Shown here: positions 1-7,777 of the stretch, piece by piece
Layout: each line of letters starts with the position of its first letter
Position numbering within the stretch: the first letter of the stretch is position 1
NCBI GenBank assembly: GCA_018222875.1
Contig: JAAEZL010000007.1
Span: forward strand, 6,037-52,067
DNA from: Algicola sp.
GTDB taxonomy: Bacteria > Bacteroidota > Bacteroidia > Flavobacteriales > Flavobacteriaceae
Length of the DNA stretch: 46,031 nt
Reading direction: 5' to 3'
The notes under the pieces: model-generated
Told to the model about the DNA's origin: nothing
The model's input: only the letters and a program-made list of their open reading frames with translations
The model's database searches: none
Position numbers and translations under genes: made by a program

Positions 1-1
1 C

Positions 2-715
2 TTTATTGTTGGACGTAATGCAGAATTAACCTATGTGAAATTAAAAGCGAGTACTGCAAATAATTCATTTGGTACTGACATTTATTTCAATAATAACGCT
101 AGTCTTGGATTTGATCTGGGATATGATGCAACTCTTTGGGGTGGAACAACTCCTGAATTTGCTTTATATTCTCACATAGCTCAAGATAATACAGGTGAGG
201 CTATGGCAATACAAGCTATTAATACAGCTGATCTTTCAGGTGTTGTTATTCCATTAGGAGTTCATGCAAATCAAGGTGAGCAATTAACATTTAGTATTGA
301 TGATATGACATTACCAGCTTCTGTTAATGTATATCTTGAAGATGTTGTTGCTAACACGTTAACGTTATTAAATGATTCTAACTATGTAATTACTCCTGGA
401 ACAGAATTATCTGGAACTGGACGTTTCTACCTTAGAACTTCTGAAGATGCTTTATCAACAATAGACAACGATCTTGACTTGTTAGATATCTTTACTTTAA
501 GAGCTTCGGATGAACTTATAGTTAGTGGACAATTATTAAATAATAATACTAAACTTAATCTATATGATATTCAAGGTAGATTAGTTCTGAGTACAACACT
601 TGATAGCGCATTATTACAAAACCGTATTGATGTATCAAGTATTAACTCTGGTGTTTATATTGTAACTGTACAAAATAATAGCCAAGAGAAAACTAAGAAA
701 GTTATAATAGACTAA
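2..715 (+). CDS. C-terminal part of a secreted protein with T9SS type A sorting domain (5' end outside window)
   Basis: Frame is open from base 2 to TAA at 713-715; C-terminus NLYDIQGRLVLSTTLDSALLQNRIDVSSINSGVYIVTVQNNSQEKTKKVIID is a classic Por secretion/T9SS type A CTD. Confidence 0.85.
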   Translation, partial: FIVGRNAELTYVKLKASTANNSFGTDIYFNNNASLGFDLGYDATLWGGTTPEFALYSHIAQDNTGEAMAIQAINTADLSGVVIPLGVHANQGEQLTFSIDDMTLPASVNVYLEDVVANTLTLLNDSNYVITPGTELSGTGRFYLRTSEDALSTIDNDLDLLDIFTLRASDELIVSGQLLNNNTKLNLYDIQGRLVLSTTLDSALLQNRIDVSSINSGVYIVTVQNNSQEKTKKVIID

Positions 716-791
716 TTTTTAAAAATTAAAGGTCAAAAATTAATAACATTAAAATAATTTTATTATTTTTGGCCTTTATCATAACAACAAT

Positions 792-953
792 ATGAAAAAA
801 ATTAATTCGCAAAATCAAATCACTCGTAAGGAGGCCATAAAAAAAATGAGCAAATATGCTGCTTTAACAGCTATTGGTACGTTCATTATTTTAAATCCTA
901 AGCAAGCACAAGCTTCATCACCACCTGATCCAGGAGGAAACCCTTTCGATTAA
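792..953 (+). CDS. small 53-aa peptide with Tat/Sec-like leader (MKKINSQNQITRKEAIKKMSKYAALTAIGTFIILNPKQAQASSPPDPGGNPFD)
   Basis: ATG at 792, TAA at 951-953, hydrophobic segment followed by AQA-type cleavage site; lies 17 nt upstream of the HPrK-like ORF on the same strand. Absent from the supplied ORF track. Confidence 0.75.
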   Translation: MKKINSQNQITRKEAIKKMSKYAALTAIGTFIILNPKQAQASSPPDPGGNPFD

Positions 954-969
954 ATCTATATTTTTTGAT

Positions 970-2118
970 TTGAAAACAAATCTGGCTCCAAAGTTAATTC
1001 ATGATATTAATGATGATACTGTTTTACTTTGGTTTGATAAATCAAACAAATATGTAGTCACATCAAAAATTAATAGAGAACTTATAGAACTATACATGAA
1101 TCCTGACGAAAGTCGGGATTCATTTGTTGTAAACACCTCAAATAATTATAAAATTGATAATAAAGAGGCTGCTCAACTTTTTGATGATTTAACTGTGTTT
1201 TTGACAGATGTAAATGTCAAGAACAACAATCAGAATATCATCAACAAGACTTCAATTGAAGCCCCTTCTTCTTATATTGAAGAATCTTATAATTTCAGTG
1301 ATAAAATTATATGCATAAGATATGAATCCGATGTTATTAAGAGCTTAATTCATCCGCAAATTGCACATCATTCTGAAAAAAACAAGTCACAACACCATGT
1401 GTTATTTAATGTTTTTAAAATAAAAGATGATTTACATCTTTTTAAAAATGGAGTATCTGTAGGGAGCTTTAAAACACAAGCTTTCCATTTTCTTCAAGGT
1501 AAATTTGCTTTAGAACTTACTAATGCTATACATGATAAACACATTGATGACTGGATAGCCACATTTCATGCATCAACCATTTCAAACGGAAAAGATGCCA
1601 TCATGATTATTGGAGATTCTGGAAATGGTAAAAGCACACTATCTGTATTATTAATGGCTCATGGATTTGATATTCTTTGTGATGACTTCACTCCTCTTTA
1701 TGCGCACAACTTAGAGTTGTTTCGCTATCCGGCTGCAACGTCTATTAAAAAAGGTGCTTTTAAAGCATTAAAGCCTTATTTGAACGAAATCGATGCTTTG
1801 AAAACTTATACCAATGGTCCAAAAAAAGTAAATATTAAATACGTTCCTCCAAGTTTAAGTTATGAAAGTCAAGCTGCAAGTTTCCCTTGCACTAAAATTG
1901 TATATGTAAAATATGATTCTACAAAAAAAGACAATTTAAAACAGGTTTCTCCAGATAAAGTTTTAGAGACCTTAATACCTGATTCATGGGTATCTCCCAA
2001 AGAATCTCATGCATTACAGTTTATCAATTGGTTTAAAAACGTCGATTGTTATCAATTAAATTATAGCAATAACGACTTTGCTATTTCAAAATTTAAAGAT
2101 CTATTTGAAGAATCATAA
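970..2118 (+). CDS. HPr kinase/phosphorylase-like protein with possible PqqD-like N-terminal domain
   Basis: Walker A GDSGNGKSTLSVLL and downstream DILCDDFTPL match HPrK-like P-loop kinases; TTG start assumed, no in-frame ATG near the start. Confidence 0.75.
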   Translation: MKTNLAPKLIHDINDDTVLLWFDKSNKYVVTSKINRELIELYMNPDESRDSFVVNTSNNYKIDNKEAAQLFDDLTVFLTDVNVKNNNQNIINKTSIEAPSSYIEESYNFSDKIICIRYESDVIKSLIHPQIAHHSEKNKSQHHVLFNVFKIKDDLHLFKNGVSVGSFKTQAFHFLQGKFALELTNAIHDKHIDDWIATFHASTISNGKDAIMIIGDSGNGKSTLSVLLMAHGFDILCDDFTPLYAHNLELFRYPAATSIKKGAFKALKPYLNEIDALKTYTNGPKKVNIKYVPPSLSYESQAASFPCTKIVYVKYDSTKKDNLKQVSPDKVLETLIPDSWVSPKESHALQFINWFKNVDCYQLNYSNNDFAISKFKDLFEES

Positions 2119-2154
2119 ATTATTTACTTACATTTAAGTACTTAATTCAAACCA

Positions 2155-3201
2155 TTGTCTTCACAAAAAAATTCATACAAATTTACACTTCAAGTAATTG
2201 CTGATATATTGAGTTTTGAAAACTCTGTAGATGCTTTAAAACAAAAGATGACATCCCACTCTATTGACTGGGAACAATTTGTTTTTATTGCCAGTGATTA
2301 TTTAGTTTTAACGACTTGTTATTGTAGATTAAAGCAAAAGAATTTAGTTGATTTTATTCCTGAAGATTTAGCATTATATTTAGAAGAGATTACGACAATT
2401 AACAGAAATCGAAATCTGACTTTATTAAAGGAAATTGAATGTATAGCAACCCTCTTTAACGACCACAAAATAAATTATGTGTTTTTGAAAGGTGCTGCGT
2501 TTTTGGTAAAAGAACACTTTGAAGATTTTGGTGAACGCATGTTAGGAGATATTGATATCTTAGTTGATGAATCTCAAATTGAAACCAGCTACCAAATTCT
2601 CTTAAACAATAATTATAAAGGTACAGCTCAAGGAATTAGCGCTAAATACTTTGATCACAAACACTTACCGAGGTTGCAATCTGATTCTAAATTAGCAGCA
2701 GTTGAAATTCATAAAAAATTGGTGATAAAATCTTATAACGATGTATTACATGTAAAAGGTATACTGAAGACTAAGGAAGCTGTGCAAGATATTTACGTTC
2801 CATCAAATGAACATTTGTTATTTCATTCTATATTAAACTTTCAAGCGAACGATTCAGGTTATGTATACAGTAGAATTAGTTTCAAATCTATCTATGATTT
2901 GCTTATTTTAAATCAAAAATACAACTACAATTTTGATGACAGATTCAAACCTTCTTATTTCAAAAACTATTTCTCGATAGCTAAAATTTTCTTTTCAGAT
3001 TTTAATACATTTAAATCTAATATCTTTATTAACAGACTCTTTTTATTAAAATTAAAATATACCTGGTTAAGAAAAACTATTGACTATTTTATAGAAAACA
3101 TAATATTTTTAAAGGCTATATTCACAACAAGAATATGGTTTTTTATAAGTAGTAAAAGTTACAGAAAAGACATTATTAAAGCGTATAAGAGGGCAATTTA
3201 G
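2155..3201 (+). CDS. nucleotidyltransferase family protein (NTP_transf_5-like)
   Basis: Motif FLKGAAFL...GERMLGDIDILVDE typical of this nucleotidyltransferase family; TTG start, in-frame TAA just upstream (2143-2145). Confidence 0.75.
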   Translation: MSSQKNSYKFTLQVIADILSFENSVDALKQKMTSHSIDWEQFVFIASDYLVLTTCYCRLKQKNLVDFIPEDLALYLEEITTINRNRNLTLLKEIECIATLFNDHKINYVFLKGAAFLVKEHFEDFGERMLGDIDILVDESQIETSYQILLNNNYKGTAQGISAKYFDHKHLPRLQSDSKLAAVEIHKKLVIKSYNDVLHVKGILKTKEAVQDIYVPSNEHLLFHSILNFQANDSGYVYSRISFKSIYDLLILNQKYNYNFDDRFKPSYFKNYFSIAKIFFSDFNTFKSNIFINRLFLLKLKYTWLRKTIDYFIENIIFLKAIFTTRIWFFISSKSYRKDIIKAYKRAI

Positions 3202-3284
3202 ACTGTTAGCGCACAAAAATTCTTAAACCATTATTTTTAAATGTAATATGTTTACTGTTTCTTTGTAAATTAGTGCTGAAAGCA

Positions 3285-3292
3285 TATATTTG
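3285..3292 (+). promoter_or_regulatory. Bacteroidota-type -7 box TATATTTG with TTG at 3263-3265
   Basis: TTG-N19-TATATTTG matches the Bacteroidota TTG/TAnnTTTG consensus, 20 nt before the ATG at 3313. Confidence 0.55.
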
Positions 3293-3312
3293 AATTAACT
3301 TATTTTGTTACT

Positions 3313-3915
3313 ATGAGAAATTTAGTTCTATTATTAATATTAGTATCGTTATTTACTTTTGATAGTCACTCACAAACGACATCAAACACCGAATATGATA
3401 CTACATCTGAGAGCGACTTTATAAATGCACCATGGAAACTTAGTGTTGGTGTTAATGCCGTTGGAAGCTTAGGAACCAGACAACCTTTTGCTCGTTTGGA
3501 TGAATTTCAGTTTAAAAATCCGTTTGCTTTGGCAATTGAACATAAGTGGTCAAAATATTTTGCAATTGAACAAGATTTATCTATCAACGGTTACGAGGTT
3601 AATAGTGAAATCGATGGAGGTATCTTAAAAGAAGATTATACATATATATCTACTAATACTTACATTAAATATTACTTCTCTGATGTCCTGTTTACTGCTG
3701 ATTGGTTAGACCTTTACGCTGGTGCTGGATTTGGTATTTTTTCTGTTAACGAACTTAATTCTTCAGGTAACTTAGCTTTTGGTGGTACAGTATGGGTTTC
3801 AGATAACATTGGAATACGACTTCAAGGTGTTGCAAAATTTGCTGTTAATGCAAAAGACAGACAATTTGACAACAACCACTTTCAATACATGCTACAAGCC
3901 GTTTTTAAACTTTAA
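3313..3915 (+). CDS. outer-membrane beta-barrel protein
   Basis: Signal peptide MRNLVLLLILVSLFTFDSHSQ, alternating beta-barrel pattern and terminal aromatic-rich strand FQYMLQAVFKL. Confidence 0.6.
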   Translation: MRNLVLLLILVSLFTFDSHSQTTSNTEYDTTSESDFINAPWKLSVGVNAVGSLGTRQPFARLDEFQFKNPFALAIEHKWSKYFAIEQDLSINGYEVNSEIDGGILKEDYTYISTNTYIKYYFSDVLFTADWLDLYAGAGFGIFSVNELNSSGNLAFGGTVWVSDNIGIRLQGVAKFAVNAKDRQFDNNHFQYMLQAVFKL

Positions 3916-3923
3916 GCAACGTC

Positions 3924-4808
3924 TTAATATCCTGAAAAATTGAAATTCAGCATTCCTTTCACTTTCATATAAATCTCAGGAAATTGGGATTTAAATTCTT
4001 GTGGTGTTTCAATAAACGTTTCAATAATAACGGCTAAAAACTCAAATTGATTAGTATAAGCATAATCTCTTAAGTATTTAGAACTTATCAGCTTGTTTTT
4101 TAAGGCAATATTCTGATCTAATGCATCTGTTAACTCAATATAGGAGTCTATAAAAATTGCAGCACTTGTACTTCGTCTTCTGGCACTTAAGTAGTAGAAA
4201 TGAATAGCATGTATAAACTCATGTACTGCTAAATTGATATTATCATTGTGTACCTTATAGCCATGTAAAATATCTTTCCATGAGAATACCAGAGCCTTAT
4301 AGCCTAAGTTAAACTCTCCTTTGTGATAAGCCTTATTTGTTCGTGAATAAAATTCAGTGGGATAAAAGATAATCCGTTCAACGGTTCCTATTCTATAATC
4401 TCTTAATCCGAATGTAAGTTTCGTTTGCGTAGCAACAATAATAATCTTCATCTCATCTGTAACGTCAATATCTTTACCAATAAACTCTTTATCTTTCAAA
4501 AGTTTAGATACTCGATGTTCAAAATGATTTTTTTGTCTATGTGATAACCTATCTTAGAATCTAAAATTCTCCTTTAAGTAGCGATTATATTCAGGCTTTA
4601 ATTTTTTTTTGTAAATATAGATATGATTGTAAAATAACTGTTTCCTGAAATACTCAACATAAGCCATCTCAAAGAAATAAAATAGTCTGTTTAGTATTAA
4701 AAGAACAGTACCTAAGGTAAGAACACTGGCTAAAAATAAAACTACCCAACGAAAAATTGTTGGGTCTTCCGGATACTTTTGAAGAATGAATATTGAGGCA
4801 TTTAGCAT
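3924..4808 (-). pseudogene. MtfA-like zinc-dependent peptidase interrupted by one in-frame TAA
   Basis: ORFs 4554..4808 and 3924..4499 share one frame (885 nt). The intervening codons read ENFRF*DRLSHRQKNHFEHRVSKLLKDKEFIGKDIDV; HEFIH zinc motif in the downstream part. Confidence 0.8.
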
Positions 4809-5067
4809 GTCATAAATATAGTAAAAACTACTACTTGCTTGTCTGCATTACAAATTAAATGACACACAAAATCATTACTATCTGAAGATTTTGATGCTGA
4901 TACAATAATTATAGAATTGATTGAAATACTAAAGTGCTTAATCTATATAAATCCTTAGATTAACTCACTTCTTTAGCTTTTCCCAGAAGTTAAACTTTGA
5001 TAACAGAAAACTTCTGTATATAAAATCAAGCTTAATTAATTTAATACAAAAGTTTTCTTCTAATTTG

Positions 5068-5141
5068 TGACCTCGAGAGGATTCGAACCTCCAACCCTCA
5101 GAGCCGAAATCTGATATTCTATCCAGTTGAACTACGAGGCC
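5068..5141 (-). tRNA. tRNA-Arg(TCG)
   Basis: Cloverleaf on minus strand: acceptor GGCCTCG/CGAGGTC, anticodon stem TCAGA/TCTGA with loop TTTCGGC (anticodon TCG), T-arm GGTTCGAATCC. Confidence 0.93.
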
Positions 5142-5195
5142 ATTTATAATGTTACCTTTCGACTTGCGCTCACGGTAACATCAAACATTATTATA

Positions 5196-5642
5196 CTATA
5201 CTAATTTAGCTTTTACAATGGTCGAAATGGTTTTACCATCAGCTTGTCCAGCTAATTTCTTATTGACAATTCCCATGACTTTACCCATATCTTTCATACC
5301 TTCTGCTCCTACGTTTTCAATGGTATCTACAACTACTTTTTCAATGTCTTCTTCACTGAGTTGGGCTGGTAAAAATTGAGCTATAATTTCAGCTTGAGCT
5401 AATTCAGGTTCAGCTAAATCATTGCGATTCTGTTCAGAAAAAATTGTAGCGCTATCTTTACGTTGCTTCACTAATTTAGACAATATTCTTATTTCCTCAT
5501 CTTTTGAAATGCTTTCTCCTGTACCTGAAGTTTGAGCTAATAAAAGTTCAGATTTAACAGCTCTTAAAGCTGCTAAAGCCATTTGATCTTTCTCTTTCAT
5601 TGCTGCTTTCATAGCAGTCATAATATCTTGTTGTAAGCTCAT
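5196..5642 (-). CDS. GatB/YqeY domain-containing protein
   Basis: MSLQQDIMTAMKAAMKEKDQMALAALRAVKSELL and C-terminal MGKVMGIVNKKLAGQADGKTISTIVKAKL are typical YqeY. Confidence 0.93.
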   Translation of the reverse strand: MSLQQDIMTAMKAAMKEKDQMALAALRAVKSELLLAQTSGTGESISKDEEIRILSKLVKQRKDSATIFSEQNRNDLAEPELAQAEIIAQFLPAQLSEEDIEKVVVDTIENVGAEGMKDMGKVMGIVNKKLAGQADGKTISTIVKAKLV

Positions 5643-5718
5643 ATTACTTAATTTAATTTGAAATGCGAAGATAGTGAAAAACTAAATGTTATTTTATCGA
5701 CTTATTATATTAAAGCAT

Positions 5719-5756
5719 AAAAAAACCCGAAACATTTATTTCAACGTTTCGGGTTT
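5719..5756 (-). terminator. rho-independent terminator after ftsZ
   Basis: AAACCCGAAAC (5723-5733) / GTTTCGGGTTT (5746-5756) stem followed on the minus strand by a T run. Confidence 0.85.
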
Positions 5757-5789
5757 AACAAAGTGTGAAACACTAAACTAAATTTGCTA

Positions 5790-7712
5790 TTAATCTACGT
5801 TGTCGTGTAAAAATGAATTATTGCTTCTTAATTGAATATCGTCGTTATCATCAGTAGTAACCGAAGTTCTTGAAGCCTTGGTATCTGAAGAATGTTGAGA
5901 TTCTTCCAAATTCACACCTTGCCTTTTATATGCAGGTTCTTTTTCAATATCGTCTATTTTTGCTGTATTGAATTTATAATTAAAATCCTTCATCTTACGT
6001 CTTCGCTCATCAGCTCTCTCCTTAAGTAATTCTGAAATCGGACTGTTCATCGGATCAATTTCTTCTTTTACATCCTCTTCAGCAGCTTCAGATTCAATGG
6101 TCTTTTTTTCAAAAACGATATCGCTCTCAACTTCTGGCTGAACTTTCGTTTTAGTCTCTTCATTAAGAGAAGATTCGTAGGTCATAAAATCGTCAAGTGC
6201 ATATCGCTTTTCTCCTTCTTCATTTGCTTCTGTAACAGGAACGATTTCAATGTGATCTTTCACATCTAAATCTTTAACCTCTTCTTCTAATTCAAACACA
6301 GTTTTTTCATCAACTTCAGGAGTTTCATCTTCTTCCTTACCGAAAGATAATGGCAAATCAAACGTTAATGTAATTTGTTCTTCTTCAACTTCTTCAATGT
6401 TTTCTTCTTTCACTTCCTGAACAGGAGTAATAATGAAGTCCTCTTCATTGGTCTTATGATCTAAAACTTCATCATATACCACATTCATATTTCTGATAAT
6501 ATCAGTCGTCGTAATTAAATCTGTTTCAAAATTTTCAACTACAGCTTCCGTATCGTCTTCATCCATAAGCGTATGCACGACGACGTCTTTAGCTTCCTCA
6601 TCGTTTTCAAGAACGATATCTGGTGTAATGATTGCCGGATCACTTTCCTTTACATGCACATCATTTCTGTCATCTTCCAAGGCATGAATAACTTTAGTTT
6701 GTTCTGTATTAGAAATCTCGTGTTGTTGATCTATATCGAAACCAGTAGCGATAATTGTCACAGAAATAGACTCCTCTAAAGAGTCATCTTCACCAACACC
6801 CATAATAATATTTGCACCATGACCGGCTTCGTTTTGAATATGGTCATTTATTTCTCCTATTTCATCAATAGTAATTTCCTGAGAACCAGAAACGATAAGC
6901 AACAATACGTTTTTAGCTCCGGTAATTTTATTGTCATTTAATAATGGTGAGTCTAGTGCTTTCATAATGGCTTCCTGAGCTCTGGTTTTACCCGAAGCTG
7001 TTGAAGATCCCATAATGGCAGTTCCACTATTACTCAATACTGTTTTAGCATCACGTAAATCAATATTTTGAGTATAATGATGCGTAATCACTTCGGCAAT
7101 ACCACGTGACGCAGTTGAAAGTACCTCATCTGCTTTAGAGAACCCAGCTTTAAAGCCTAAGTTACCATAAACTTCACGAAGTTTATTATTGTTTATGACC
7201 ACTAAAGAATCGACATGCCCACGAAGGGTTTCAATACCTTTTTGCGCTTGTTCATTTCTTGTTTTACCTTCAAACTGAAATGGCATGGTTACAATACCAA
7301 CCGTTAGGATATCCATCTCTTTAGAAAGTTTTGCAATGATTGGTGCAGCTCCAGTTCCTGTACCTCCACCCATTCCTGCAGTGATGAAAACCATTTTTGT
7401 ATTTGTACCTAACATACGCCTTAAATCTTCAAGACTTTCAACGGCTGCTTGTTCTCCTACATCAGGATTTGCTCCTGCTCCTAAACCTTCGGTTAGATTA
7501 ACTCCTAATTGGATCTTGTTTGGGACTCCACTATTTTGTAGTGCTTGGGCATCAGTATTACAAATCACGAAGTCAACACCTTTAATCCCTTGTTGAAACA
7601 TGTGATTAATGGCATTACTTCCTCCTCCACCAACTCCAATCACTTTGATGACGTTTGATTGGTTTTTTGGTAAATCGAATGCAATATCGCCTAATTCAAT
7701 GTTGTTGCTCAT
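5790..7712 (-). CDS. ftsZ: cell division protein FtsZ with long acidic C-terminal linker
   Basis: GGGGSNAINHM, GGGTGTGAAP tubulin signature, NNKL, followed by ~320 aa acidic region. Confidence 0.98.
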   Translation of the reverse strand: MSNNIELGDIAFDLPKNQSNVIKVIGVGGGGSNAINHMFQQGIKGVDFVICNTDAQALQNSGVPNKIQLGVNLTEGLGAGANPDVGEQAAVESLEDLRRMLGTNTKMVFITAGMGGGTGTGAAPIIAKLSKEMDILTVGIVTMPFQFEGKTRNEQAQKGIETLRGHVDSLVVINNNKLREVYGNLGFKAGFSKADEVLSTASRGIAEVITHHYTQNIDLRDAKTVLSNSGTAIMGSSTASGKTRAQEAIMKALDSPLLNDNKITGAKNVLLLIVSGSQEITIDEIGEINDHIQNEAGHGANIIMGVGEDDSLEESISVTIIATGFDIDQQHEISNTEQTKVIHALEDDRNDVHVKESDPAIITPDIVLENDEEAKDVVVHTLMDEDDTEAVVENFETDLITTTDIIRNMNVVYDEVLDHKTNEEDFIITPVQEVKEENIEEVEEEQITLTFDLPLSFGKEEDETPEVDEKTVFELEEEVKDLDVKDHIEIVPVTEANEEGEKRYALDDFMTYESSLNEETKTKVQPEVESDIVFEKKTIESEAAEEDVKEEIDPMNSPISELLKERADERRRKMKDFNYKFNTAKIDDIEKEPAYKRQGVNLEESQHSSDTKASRTSVTTDDNDDIQLRSNNSFLHDNVD

Positions 7713-7777
7713 AAATATTCTTTTTACTGGTTGTTGTTTTGTACTTAATATGTTTTATTCAATAGATTTAATTCTCT

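Noticed and set aside
792-3201. Lasso peptide cluster
   Set aside because: No asparagine-synthetase-like cyclase or transglutaminase-like B protein nearby, and the tail SSPPDPGGNPFD has no usual G/A/S1 plus Asp/Glu at position 7-9 ring arrangement with sufficient length.
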